From positions 327,987,829 through 328,051,828 of the forward strand of contig CM040125.1 in the NCBI GenBank assembly GCA_022559845.1: a stretch of 64,000 nucleotides of DNA, in the 5' to 3' direction. The position numbers and the translations under genes were made by a program. Numbering within the stretch: the stretch's first letter is position 1; each line of letters starts with the position of its first letter. Below, one piece after another: positions 22,193 through 32,988 of the stretch. The stretch comes from Amorphophallus konjac (Eukaryota > Streptophyta > Magnoliopsida > Alismatales > Araceae). The notes below the pieces were generated by a model, which had not been told where the DNA came from, did not search any database, and was given only the letters and a program-made list of their open reading frames with translations.

Positions 22193-22984
22193 TAAACCAC
22201 CCTTCATCTCTTCGTCGAGATTTGGGGCCTCATGGCCTCCTAATAAACGATGTTTGTCTACTTTGATGAATTACAGGTGTTGTCTTTGTCAGTCCTATGG
22301 GGAGAAAGGCCGGACTAGGCGCAATTGACTTTGTGGCCTCGAGGATGCTACTCTGAGGCATATGCAACTTCCAAGAATCATGAAGGCCGCTAAAAAAAAA
22401 GAGAAGAGGAAAATAGGAGAGGGAGGAGAAATCAAATCCCCTTTCCGCAAAAAAAAAAGAAAATAAGAAAAGAAAAGAAGAAAAGAAGAAACAAAAAGAA
22501 GAGAGAAGAAGAAAGAAACAAAAAGGGAAGAGAAAGAATCGACGAGAGAGGGTTGTACGGCCATATCCGTAGAGACCCATGCTGAATAAAGATTACCACT
22601 ATGGGATTGATGTGGTGGAGCGAACCACTCATCCCCTCCCTGAGGGAGTGAGCGCTCTCCTGCGCACCTGCCTTTGGTCTATTACACAAAACAAAAGAGA
22701 AGAGAAGAAAAGAAAGGACAAAAAGAAAAAATTGGCAAACATCGCCGACCAAAAGGACAAGAAGAAGGTCGACATCCCGCCCGACTCTAGGAGGGTCCAA
22801 GTCCATGGTGCAATGCCCTGGCCCGTTCCACCTTCATGCTGCCCGTATCTGGCATAAGACGGCCCCTCGAGTGACTGCTCGAAGATCCAACAAGCTGCAA
22901 CTTTAGCTTGACAAACTCCTCCCCGCTGTAGGGAATGCTTTATAGCAATGAGGCCGAGCACGGCCACGAATCTAGAAGAGAGCA

Positions 22985-24445
22985 TTCATCCACCCCGCCA
23001 TAGGAGTGTAAGACACAAAAAAATACACCCCGACTCAGGGGCATTTGAAGAAGCAACATACCCCGCCATAGGGGCATAGAAGCCTTAAAGAACGCACCCC
23101 AGCTTACTGGGATCTGAAGAAGAATTACACTCCACCTTGGGGGCATCAGAAACAGTAATACACCCCACCTTGGGGGCATCAAAAGCAGCAATACACCCCA
23201 CCTTGGGTGCACAAGAATCAAACATCCCCCAGTGTGTCGGGGTAGAAAAAGAAGAATCCACCCTGCTCTAGGGCATGAGAAGAAAAAGATACACCCCGCT
23301 TATGGGGCACATGAATAGAATACACCCCGACTCGGGGACATGTGAGAAGAATCTACCCCGACTTGGGGGCATAAAAAGAAATAGAGTTGCACCCCGGCCC
23401 GGGGGCACATGAAGGAAATCCACCCCGACTCGGGGGCACATAAAGTAAAAGTTACACCCTGGCCTTGGGGCATTTGAAGAATAAACTACACCCGCTCCAG
23501 GGATATATGAAAAGACATACAACCCGCCTTGAGGGGTAGAAGAAGCAGAATACACTCCACCCGGGGTACACAAGAAGCAAAGCACACCCCGACTCGAGGG
23601 ACATATGAGACAAAGAATACACCCCGGTTTAGGGGTATTTGAGGGAGAAATATACCCCAATATGGGGGCATATGAAACAAAAATACACCCCGGCTTAGGG
23701 GAATACAAAGAGAAATATACCCCACCCTAGGGCAGAAGAAGCAGAAGAATCCACCCCGCATCAGGGGCATTCGAAGAAGAACTACACCCCGCCATGGGGG
23801 CGTGAGAAGCAAGGAATGTACCCCGCCACGGGGAGCATAAGAAGTATAAGTTACACCCCGTCTGGGGGCATAGAAGCCATAAAAGATACACCCGGCTCAG
23901 GGGCACATGAAGAGAATCCACCCCGACTCGGGGGCACATAAGGCAAAAGTTACACCCCGGCTTCGGGGGGCACGTGAAAAGAATCTACCCCGACCTAGGG
24001 GCATAAGAAGAAACAAAGTTGCACTCCCGCTCAGGGGTATTCGAGGAAGAAATATACCCCGATATGGGGCACAGAAGCAAAGAAGCAGAATATACCCCGA
24101 CCTGGGGGCATAAGAAGCATGAAGTTACACCCCGACTCGGGGGTACGTAAACAAGAAACCCATCCTGCGTTGGGTGCACAAGAAACGAAGAGCTCTAGGG
24201 GCGTTTGAAGAAGAAACATACACCCCGCCTAGGGGCATAGAAGCCATAAAAGAAAACACCCCAGCCTTGGGGCACGTGAAGAGAAATTTACCCCGCCACG
24301 GGGGTATAGAAGCCAAAAGAATACACCCCTGCCTAGGGGCACAAAAGCAAAGAGGCCTACCTCCCGACCTAGGGGGCAGATGAAGAAAAGCTACACTCCA
24401 ACTAGGGGGCACGTTAAAAGAACACACCCCAGTCCGGGGGCATCA
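22985..24445 (+). repeat. Array 1: CCCC...GGGG palindromic minisatellite
   Basis: About 35-40 units of 30-50 bp, each like TACACCCCGACTCGGGGGCA followed by a purine spacer (TGAAGAAGAA). Nearly every unit is self-complementary, and variants such as CCCAG...CTGGG (near 23097-23111) keep pairing. Long open frames on both strands arise from the repeat and are not genes. Confidence 0.8.
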
Positions 24446-24699
24446 ATGAGAAAGGAAGAGCAGAACAAAAAGAACAGTCATGAAGTGGGCGTGGTCTTTG
24501 AACCTGCCTCTTCACAATAAAAAGAAGAGCAGAAAAGAAAAGAACAGTCATCAGGCATACATGGTCTCTCCACTCGCCTCCCCGCATAAAAGAAAAAGAG
24601 AAGAAAAGAAAGTAAGCCTTAAGGCAGACATCGTCTTTCACCTTCTAGCTCCGGCCATCCAACAAATAGACTTCTCATGGGGTTGGTGTCACGACTTTT

Positions 24700-25415
24700 C
24701 GTCTAAGCTAACAAAACCTTCTGCCGACGGGACGTTAAACCGACAAAACCCTTTGCCTACGGGGCATTAAACTGACTTAACCTTTCGCCGATGGGGCGTT
24801 AAATCGACAAAACCTTCCACCGACGGGGCGTTAAACCGACAAAACCTTTCACCGACGGGACGTTAAACAGACAAAACCTTTCGCCGACGGGGCGTTAAAC
24901 CAACAAAACCTTCACCGTCGGGGCATTAAACCGACAAAACCTTTCACCGATGGGGCATTAAACCGACAAACCCTTTCGCCGACGGGGCGTTAAATCGACA
25001 AAACCTTTCACCGACGGGGCGTTAAACCGACAAAACCTTCCACCGACGGGGCGTTAAACCGACTAAACCCTTCACCGACGGGGCGTTAAACCGAGTAAAC
25101 CTTCTGCCGACGGGGCGCTAAACCGACTAAACCTTCTGCCGATGGGGCGTTAAACCGACTAAACCTTTCACCGACGGGGCGTTAAACCGACTAAACCTTT
25201 CACCGACGGGGCGTTAAACTGACTAAACCTTCCGCCGATGGGGCGTTAAACCGACTAAACCTTCCGCCGATGGGGCGTTAAGCCGACTAAACCTTTCGCC
25301 GACGGGGCATTAAATCGACAAAACCTTTCGCCGACGGGGCGTTACACTGATAAAACCTTTCACCGACGAGGCGTTAAACCGATAAAACATTCCGCCGACG
25401 GGGCGCTAGATCGAC
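24700..25415 (+). repeat. Array 2: ~32-bp minisatellite
   Basis: Roughly 22 tandem units of 31-33 bp with the core CGCCGACGGGGCGTTAAACC, followed by GACAAAACCTTT. Well conserved between units, suggesting recent homogenisation. Confidence 0.88.
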
Positions 25416-25835
25416 AAGATATTCAGCCATCGGGGATTCAATCCGAAAGATACTCAGCCATTGGGGCTTCAAGCTGACAAATATTCAGCCATCGGGGCTT
25501 CAATCCGACAGATACTCAGCCATCGGGGCTTCAATCCGACAGATACTCAGCCATCGGGACTTCAAGCCGACAGCTATTCAATCATCGATCCCTGAACCGA
25601 TAGCTTTCAATCATCGGCTCCTAGCCGACGGCTATTCAATCATCGGCCCCCGAGTCGACAGCTATTCAATTATCGGCCTCTAGCCGGCAGCTTCCCCATC
25701 ATCGGCCTCCGAGCCGATAGGTATCCAATTATCGACTTCTGGGTCGACAGCTTTCTAATCATCGGCCTCCGAGCCGACATCTACCCTAATCATCGGCTCC
25801 TAGCCGACAGCTTCCCAATCAAAAAATAACCCTTT
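25416..25835 (+). repeat. Arrays 3 and 4: ~30-bp minisatellites related to array 2
   Basis: About five units with core CAGCCATCGGGGCTTCAATC (25425-25570), then about nine with core AATCATCGGCCTCCGAGCCG (25570-25830). The period and the C-(A/G)TCGG...CCGAC skeleton continue from array 2. Confidence 0.8.
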
Positions 25836-25839
25836 CACT

Positions 25840-26690
25840 TTAGTTCGGGTCCTTCCCCAGCCAGAGAATCAAAGAATCAACCTTCCACTTTGGTTCGGGT
25901 CCTTCCCCGGCCAGAGAATCAAAGAATCAACCTTTCACTTTTGTTCGGATCCTTCCCCGGCCAGAGAATCAAAGAATCAGCCTTTTCACTTTGGTTCAGA
26001 TCATTCCCCGGCCAGAGAATCAATGAATCAACCTTCCACTTTGGTTCGGATCCTTTCCCTGCCAGAGAATCAAAGAATCAGCCTTTTCACTTTGGTTCGG
26101 ATCCTTCTCCGGCCAGAGAATCAAAGAATCAACCTTCCACTTTGGTTCGGATCCTTTCCCGGCCAGAGAATTAAGAAATCAACCCATCCACTTTGGTTCG
26201 GATCCTTCCCCGGCCAGAGAATTAAAGAATCCAACCTTCCACTTTGGTTCAGATCCTTTCCCGGCCAGAGAATCAAAGAATCAGCTTTTTCACTTTGGTT
26301 CGGATCCTTCCCCGACCAGAGAATCAAAGAATCAACCTTGCACTTTGGTTCGGATCCTTTCCCGGCCAGAGAATTAAAGAATTAACCCATCCACTTTGGT
26401 TCGGATCCTTCCCCGACCAGAGAATTAAAGAATCCAACCTTCCACTTTGGTTCGGGTCCTTCCCCGGCCAGAGAATCAAAGAATCAACCTTTCACTTTGG
26501 TTCGGATCCTTCCCCGGCCAGAGAATCAAAGAATCAGCCTTTTCACTTTCATTCGGATCCTTCCCCGGCCAGAGAATCAAAGAATCAACCTTCTACTTTG
26601 GTTTGAGTCCTTTCCCGGCCAGAGAATCAAAAAATAACCCTTTCACTTTGGTTCAGATCATTTCCCGGCCAGAGAATCAGAGAATCAAAG
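25840..26690 (+). repeat. Array 5: ~50-bp minisatellite
   Basis: About 17 units of 50-52 bp carrying CCAGAGAATCAAAGAATCAA, then ACTTTGGTTCGGATCCTTCC. Unit length near a multiple of three leaves open frames on both strands that spell repeats of FGSFPGQRIKES; these are artefacts. Confidence 0.9.
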
Positions 26691-26702
26691 AAACCCTGTG
26701 AT

Positions 26703-26813
26703 TAGTTAATTTTAATTCCGCTGTGTTTAGTTTAGATAGTTTTTAAAATCCACTATCTCAGCAAGGGGACAATTCAACCCCCCTTCTTGTCCGCCATCTA
26801 GTCTGGGCCAACA
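26703..26813 (+). mobile_element. Element C 5' LTR remnant (last 111 bp)
   Basis: Matches 59890-60000 (AGTTTAGATAGTTTTTAAAATCC ... TCTGGGCCAACA in both) and ends next to a primer site. The rest of the 5' LTR is absent; the join with element I array 5 is abrupt. Confidence 0.88.
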
Positions 26814-26815
26814 AT

Positions 26816-26829
26816 TGGTATCAGAGCCC
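26816..26829 (+). other. Element C primer binding site
   Basis: TGGTATCAGAGCCC, initiator tRNA-Met type, two bases after the LTR end at 26813. Confidence 0.9.
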
Positions 26830-26885
26830 TGTCTCTGATTTTTATTCAGCAGACCTCACGGTCTAGGAGAAAAGATCTATTCATG

Positions 26886-28359
26886 ATGGCTAGCGTTCAT
26901 TCAGTTCCTGTCTTTGATGGTTTTGACTATCCTCTATGGCTTGGAAAATTCTATGTGTGGATTACTAATACTAATCTGAAGCTTATGAGTCTAATCACTC
27001 ATGGTTCATACAGTCTTCAAAGAATGAGTCAAAGTGGATCGATGATGATAAGAAAATGAATTCTGATAACTTGTTTGTTTTGAATGCTCTTAAGGCTACC
27101 TTGGACACTAATCAATTCACTTTTGTTTCATCTTGCAGGTCAGCCAAAGAGAACTGGGATTGGCTTAGCGAAGCCCAAGAAGAAAGATGGAATAGTGAGT
27201 GCCTCGTGGCAAACGGTGAGCTTGAGCGTCAAAGCGAGGGGAGTTCAAAGGTAAACTTTGACTCCGATGAAGATGATGAACTAAGTTATGATGAATTGAT
27301 AAATGCTTATGATGAGTTGTTTGATAGATACAAAACATTAAAATCTGAAAATAAAAAATTGAAAAAGAAACTTGAATGCTCTCATGTGAAAAATGTGTTG
27401 AGTTTGAGAAATTAAATAAGTCTTCCATGCTTGAGGTCGATAGTTATAAAGAAATTATTTCAATTCTTAAAACTAAAAATGAAACCTTAATGGCTAAAAT
27501 TTCAGAACTTGGAAATATTGAAAAAGAACCCAGAGGTAAATTGAGCTGTTCGGATAGTGATCAGATTTTGCTCAATGAACTTGTGCAGAATGAAAAGCTT
27601 ACTGAAGAGATTGAGAAATTGAAAGATCAAAATAGTTTACTGGTTGATAAACTCCATATGTTTTAAAAAGGAAAACATGTTGTTATTGATGATCTTGAAA
27701 ATTCTCATATTCTAGAACATGATGTTGCAAGTTACAAAACTGTTAATTCTTTGTTGAATGAGAAAATTGCGTCATGTGAAGAAGAGATTGCTAGCTATGA
27801 ATTGCATATCTTGTCCTTAGAAAATGAAATCAAAAATTTGAATGAATTCTTGTCCACATATGCAAAGCCAAATCAAAAACCAAAAAATAATTCTGGTTTC
27901 TCTAGCGTACGTGCCAATTGTTCACATGACAAACACTTTCATGCAACTAAAAGAAGGAATGTCTCTTGTTTCTATTGTGTCAAATTTGGCCATGAGATGT
28001 ATGACTGCTTTCTAATGAAATTTGATGATGATGTAGCATCAAAATCTAGAGTAAAAATAATTGATGGTTTCAAAAATCATGAGAAATCCACAAAGAAAAA
28101 TCTCAATATTCATTGTTTCTATTGTGGGCTACATGGTTATGTTATTGAAAATTATTTTACTAAGAAAAGTGATGATGAGTGGTCCATCAAAAGAAATTTT
28201 TCATGTCATTATTGTGGTGAAAATGGTTACCAAATGCATGATTGTTCTCTTATGAGAAATGATGATCTGAATGCTATTACAATGTAGAAAAAGTCTTGTG
28301 GAAGTGTTACTAATCCCTCGAGACTCAAGATGGCTTGGGTACCTAAAACCTCAAAATGA
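26886..28359 (+). pseudogene. Element C gag (broken)
   Basis: Starts MASVHSVPVFDGFDYPLWLG, a Sirevirus-type gag N-terminus with the LITHG motif. A long acidic/lysine coiled coil follows (about 27240-27850), then three CCHC zinc-knuckle sites (about 27965-28010 CFYCVKFGHEMYDC; 28110-28150 and 28203-28245 degenerate, lacking the His or last Cys). It ends AWVPKTSK at 28359. Two frameshifts (near 27020 and 27390) and in-frame stops at about 27664 and 28285 disable it. Gag binds and packages element RNA. No protease, integrase or RT follows: the element is gag-only as it stands. An alternative ATG lies one codon upstream. Confidence 0.8.
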
Positions 28360-28380
28360 GAATTCTATTTTGTAGGGGCA

Positions 28381-28422
28381 CCTTGAGGCCAATGAAAGTC
28401 AATAAATAAAGGACTCTCAAGG
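28381..28422 (+). other. Post-gag hairpin with AATAAA loop, element C
   Basis: CCTTGAG (28381-28387) pairs with CTCAAGG (28416-28422); the loop contains AATGAAA and AATAAATAAA. It lies 22 bp after the gag stop. Confidence 0.6.
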
Positions 28423-28770
28423 CGAGAAAGAAAAATGATTTGGTTTTGAAATTAATTCTGATTAGATTCTCCTTGAAAAGTCTGAAAAGGCAAAAATTGA
28501 GTTTCATAGTCTTCGTTTCACATCTTGTGAATAAATTTGGTTTTTGAAAACTTTAGACTGTGCATAAACTCTTTCATACTTTTACTCACATCTTGCAAAT
28601 AATAGTTCATTTTTGCATACATGGAACACATACTTAGTTGCATGATACACACTGCACATATCATGCACATCTTTGCATACATGTACATAAAGAAAGTCTT
28701 TGATCATATGTTCGGTTACGTGCATATACTTGCATATACTTGACATATTTGTGTGCTTGAATGTCAAGAT

Positions 28771-28880
28771 TTTTCGGTATATAAAATGGCATTTGTGGAA
28801 GAGTGGATTACGTCCACTTGAAAGCACTCCCTGTGCGTAAGTAGGGTCCTCGGACCTCCATCTCCGCCACGTACCGAAAA
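28771..28880 (+). other. Multibranched inverted-repeat structure, element C
   Basis: Outer stem TTTTCGGTA / TACCGAAAA (28771-28779 with 28872-28880) encloses AGTGGA/TCCACT (28802-28807 with 28813-28818) and GGTCC/GGACC (28845-28849 with 28852-28856). The single-stranded joints GCACTC and TGCGTAAG, and CTCCGCCACGTACC, match element B at 34821-34894. Confidence 0.55.
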
Positions 28881-29071
28881 TCACTTTGCTTGAACATATT
28901 ACCATATCCGTGGTTGACTGCATGTATATATTTTAAGAAAAATTTTTCTTGAAAATCTTCTAAGACCTCACCTCCTCAATAAATAACTTACAGTGTTCTT
29001 GATCTTTTGTGAACCATGACATATACAAAGAAGGAGGATTTATTTCTAACTGTGCATATATTTAGGGGGAG

Positions 29072-29076
29072 TCATA
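29072..29076 (+). repeat. Element B target-site duplication, left
   Basis: TCATA immediately before the 5' LTR; identical TCATA at 38588-38592 after the 3' LTR. Shows B inserted intact into element C. Confidence 0.9.
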
Positions 29077-29965
29077 TGTTGTGCCCCTGTGGTTAATTCA
29101 GTCACAATGTGGTCATTTGAGTCATTTGACATCATCTTGTGGTCATTTGAGCTATTGGACATTCTTGGTTTTGATAATGGCTAAACACTATAAGTCATTG
29201 TTATTTTCCACTCTCATGTGACTGACATACGCGGTGTTTTGTTCATGACAGATAAGCCAATAAATGGACAAGCATGGCAGTCGCCTGGCAAACTAAACGT
29301 GTGGATAAGCATCTTGCCTCTCTACCATTCAATACAGGTAGTATATGTCATTTACTATCAAGCACCATTGGTAAGATTCTTACCTTGTCATAGCCATCAA
29401 TCTCACCATGGGTATTCCATATACCTCTCATCTCTAAACTTCATTCATGATAATTGAGGTTCACAATGATACCTTGGTTTGATAACTTACAAGTTCACTC
29501 TTCAAATGCATTAGTTTCTCATTCCAATCATGGTAACATCCTCAAATGGTCTTGATGTTTCTAATGCATAAACCAGATGAAATCCAACCCCCAAATGTAT
29601 GAAATAAACATCTACTTAAAGTCATTGATATTTGGAGGTATTTCATTGGGTTAACACTTCAACTTTGCAGGACTAGGTCATTCCGGTCAACCAGAATCGC
29701 CAAACGTGAAAAGTCTCATACTGCAGCTTCTGCAGGTCGACCGGCAGCAGCGGTCGATCACCCCAGGTCGACCGAAATTCCAGGGACTAAATTTCTACAG
29801 CGATTCTCAGTGGCGGTCGACCGCCAGCCCCGAGCCAACCAATGTTGACTTTGTTTTCTACTTCGAGAAGAGCCATTCTCCATGGATTTCTTTAATCCTA
29901 AAGTCACCCAATCACCCACAAAACGTGGATCTAGTCTGGGGGGTTTCTATTGACCATCCAAAGTC

Positions 29966-29972
29966 TATAAAA
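29966..29972 (+). promoter_or_regulatory. Element B 5' LTR TATA box
   Basis: TATAAAA preceded by CCATCCAAAGTC; same motif at 37472-37478 in the 3' LTR. The palindromic GGTCGACC cluster lies 130-240 bp upstream. Confidence 0.65.
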
Positions 29973-30607
29973 CACAAGCAAGAGGGTTAGAAACCCAAAT
30001 GCTTCAAGAGGAATCAAAGAGAGATCAAGAGAGGCTAGAGAAGGAGGTTGGAAGAAGAGGTACTGTAGCCGTGAATAGTACTCCGTGCAAAAGTTCTTCA
30101 TCTATTCCAAGGTGATTCAAGCTTATATCTCAATCCAGCAATCTCCAAGGAAGAGTAGAAGCAAGCAAGGCTAAGAGGGAAGATCAAAGGAGGCTACAAG
30201 GGTGTGTTCAAGGGAGAGGAGTTCGAGTACTATAGCTATGAACAGTACTCCAGGAAGATGTTCTTCATCAAATCTTCAAGTGATTCGAGCTACTTCAAGA
30301 GGAGATCAACCCCAAGCCAAGTGAAGATAAAGCTGCAACCATCATCCTCTTCATCATCTCAAGGTGATCTAAAGAATCCCATTCTCAAGGGAGATCACAT
30401 CTGCATCCTTCATCTTCTTCATCAACTCAAGGTGATCCAAGCAAGATCTTTTCACAAGGAAGAAGATACCATTGAAGCATCATATTCAACCTCCAGCAAT
30501 CTCAGACAAGATCTCTTCCCTTTGAGCATATTCTATATCTTATTTGAGTGTTTTTATATTTATTCTCTTTCTATTTCATTCAAACATTTGAAACTGAAGA
30601 TCATTCC

Positions 30608-30720
30608 TAACGATGGTTAGTAGGAAGGTAATCGGAAGCTGTCCGATCTACGGTGTTGACGTCCCTACCGGTGGTTAGTAGGAAGGTAATCAGAGGTCTT
30701 TCTGATTTACGGTTCAGTGC
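30608..30720 (+). repeat. 58-bp hairpin repeat, two units, B 5' LTR
   Basis: Units carry GGTTAGTAGGAAGGTAATC and then a pairing block. The first contains ATCGGA...TCCGAT, the second AATCAGA...TCTGATT, so the stem changes on both sides together. Confidence 0.75.
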
Positions 30721-31003
30721 ATTGCACTAATGGAGCCTCACCGGATTTGGGATTCAGTCCGAACCACCTTAAAATCCTTTGTGTTGTGGTTTGCTCGTGC
30801 AATTACTTCATGATAGATGCATGCTTAGGTTCAATATCTATATTACTTATTCATCTTGCTAAGCGAATCATTTTGTGCCACGCTAAGCTAGTTATATTCC
30901 GCTACAATTCTTTTTATCTAGCTTTAAAGAGGGCTACATTTCGAAAAGAGGGGCAGATCTATTCACCCATCCCCTCTAGATCCGTCATCCACTACTCAAC
31001 AAG

Positions 31004-31015
31004 TGGTATCAGAGT
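31004..31015 (+). other. Element B primer binding site
   Basis: TGGTATCAGAGT, initiator tRNA-Met type, two bases after the LTR end; last base differs from the usual C. Confidence 0.88.
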
Positions 31016-31077
31016 GAGACTCTGCCATTCCCAGATCCAACGATATGCAGGGAAAGATCCCGGTGTATGTTATTTAG

Positions 31078-32988
31078 ATGGCTTCATATGCTACACACGA
31101 TTCGATTGTTTCTCCGCCCATTTATGATGGTTCAGATTTTTTTACATGGGTAGGGAGAATGTTCATCTATGTTAGCTCCATAGATCTACAATTGTGGACT
31201 CTTATATACAGTGGTCCTCATGAGCTGCCATCAAATTCAATTGATTGGTCAGCCGAACATGAGACCAAACATAATGATAATCTTGCTGCATATAACTTAA
31301 TTACAGCTGCAGTTGATCTCAGACTAACTCATCTTGTGTCCTCCTGCAGCACAGCCAAGCAAGTACTGGACAGGTTGGTGAAAATCAATGAAGGGAGGGA
31401 ACAAGAACAAGAATGCTTCATGGCCGACCGTGTAGAACCGTCCAGCAATACATCCTCATCACCGGTAAACTCTAACTCCGATGAATTCACTTTTGAAGAG
31501 CTTATGGAAGCCTATGATGAGTTGATTACTCAATACAAAAAGGTAAAATCAGAAAATAAAAATTTGAAAAAGGATCTCAAGGAAAGTAACTAAAATGATA
31601 GGTCTTTTTGTAAAAACTGTTCTACTTTTGAAGAGTTTAACGACACTCTTTCTTTTGATCTAGATACACATAAAGAAAGCATTGCATGTCTAAGAGATGA
31701 AAATGAAAATCTTCATGATGAAATCACTAGGTTGGAAGAAATTGTAATAAAACTTCAAAACCAACCTAAATCAATCTCTAATGATCAAAATGTGGCCGAT
31801 GGGCTAATTCATGATGAGAGGTTGATTGGAGAAAGTAAAAATTCTGAAACTCAAAGTGAAAAGGTCCTAAAAGAAACTGAAGTTTCATGTTCTGCTAATT
31901 TTGCATGCAAAAAATGCTCGTTCATGAAAAAGATAAATATGGGCCTCTACGATGATCTTGAATGGCAACAAAATCTGATTGATTCTCTGAAAGAAGAAAA
32001 TATAGAATTGTTGGAAAAGAAAATTGAACTTGAACTAGATGAAGAAGAAGTGAATGAAAAGATGGTTGCACTTGGAAAAGGCAAGACTGTCATTGATGAT
32101 TGCTCTGAAACATCGCATGCTTTAGAACAAGAAAATTAAAATCTTAAAGTAGTAAATGCCATGCTCAATGAGCAATTGGCAGCATGCGAAGAGGGTCTTG
32201 ATGAATCTAAACAACATATTTTCTCACTTGAAAATGAAATTCAAGGTTTGAATGATTTCCTATCAATGTTTACCCAAGACCAAGATTCTGGCTCATCAGA
32301 AGCCACCACTTCCTGTGGTCACCAAAAAGGGCATACAGCTCGAAAGAAAAGTAAAATTCAGCATGCTCATCCAAACATGCGCCACAACAAGTCCAATGCT
32401 AAATACCATGCTTTCCATAAAATGAATGTCCATTGTTATTATTATGGTAGACGTGGTCACACTGTGCATGATTGTTTCATCATGAGAAATGATGAGCTTA
32501 GAACATGACAACAAGTGAAAGGGCAAGGAAAGAAACAGGTCAACACTGGCAGAGGCCCTGCTCAGCAGAACTCTACACAGAATCGCATGGAGAATCAGAA
32601 GTGTCGACATTTCCATCCAAACAGGTCGACACTCCCCATGGCCTTCAAAAGAAATAGTTCTCTTTACTGCTTTCATTGTGGTAAGACTGGTCACACTGAC
32701 CAGGAATGCTGGCATCTGAAAGAAAGATATCACCCTCATATCATGAAAGGTAAAAATCATGCTTGCCCACAAAAGCATAGTCCACATGCACACGCACATG
32801 AACATAAAAAGAAAAATTAATCTTTTGTGTGTTGTTTCTATTGTGGGAAAAATGGGCATGAGATATATGATTACCTCACAATGAGGGAGGATGATGTGAT
32901 TGCCCTAAAAAAGATGGGTCAAGATGCTAAACATGTTGCTAACCCACAAGGACCCATGCAAGCTTGGGTACCTAAAAATTTTAAATGA
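31078..32988 (+). pseudogene. Element B gag (four in-frame stops)
   Basis: A 637-codon frame from ATG 31078 (MASYATHDSIVSPPIYDG) to a TGA at 32986-32988 after AWVPKNFK, with no frameshift but stops at 31591, 32137, 32506 and 32818. N-terminal Sirevirus gag domain (LWTLIYSGPHELP, then VSSCSTAKQVLDRL), acidic linker, long coiled coil (about 31500-32270), His-rich stretch, and three CCHC-type zinc knuckles. These are CYYYGRRGHTVHDC (first spacing altered, about 32440), CFHCGKTGHTDQEC (about 32673) and CFYCGKNGHEIYDY (last Cys lost, about 32835). Role: particle protein that binds element RNA. The start is the first ATG after the primer site that opens the conserved domain. Confidence 0.85.

Larger units (their letters stand above)
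22193..26702 (+). mobile_element. Element I interior (no coding domain, mostly tandem arrays)
   Basis: 22193-22980 is A/G-rich sequence (poly-AAGA runs at 22385-22545 and 22680-22770) with no gag or pol motif. 24450-24690 is similar. The remaining ~3.7 kb is four or five tandem arrays listed separately. At 26703 the sequence switches abruptly to the last 111 bp of the element C LTR, so the 3' end of I is missing. Non-autonomous relatives of Tat/Ogre elements often carry such arrays; the assignment here is inference. Confidence 0.5.
28360..29076 (+). other. Element C post-gag non-coding region, left part
   Basis: No open coding sequence. Holds a hairpin with AATAAA in its loop (28381-28422), a multibranched inverted-repeat structure (28771-28880), and a TTTAGGGGGAG purine-tract-like motif (29061-29071) next to the site where B inserted. 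Element B has counterparts of each in the same order. Confidence 0.6.
29077..31001 (+). mobile_element. Element B 5' LTR (Sirevirus)
   Basis: 1925 bp, TGTTGTGCCCC...CTCAACA. Contains GGTCGACC palindromes (about 29729-29840), TATAAAA at 29966-29972, a purine-rich leader, and a 58-bp hairpin repeat. It is shorter than its partner (36561-38587, 2027 bp) because it lacks one 58-bp unit, a 21-bp copy of the GGTCGACC region, and the right half of the conserved hairpin module near 30740. The long open frame at 30204-30620 recurs in the other LTR but resembles no protein I know. Confidence 0.92.

Noticed and set aside
22940..24427. Many frames of 60-146 codons on both strands
   Set aside because: Products of the CCCC...GGGG array, equally open on both strands, with no family resemblance.
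22985..26690. CRISPR-like array of repeats and spacers
   Set aside because: Plant retroelement context, repeat lengths vary, spacers are not unique and no cas genes are present.
25890..26701. Overlapping plus-strand frames of 84-120 codons (FGSFPGQRIKES-type) and a minus-strand frame
   Set aside because: They simply translate the 50-52 bp minisatellite; the frame moves whenever a unit gains a base and no start or domain is present.
30204..30620. 138-codon frame in both B LTRs
   Set aside because: Lies in the untranslated leader, Ser/Lys-rich, no known domain; its conservation is explained by LTR identity.
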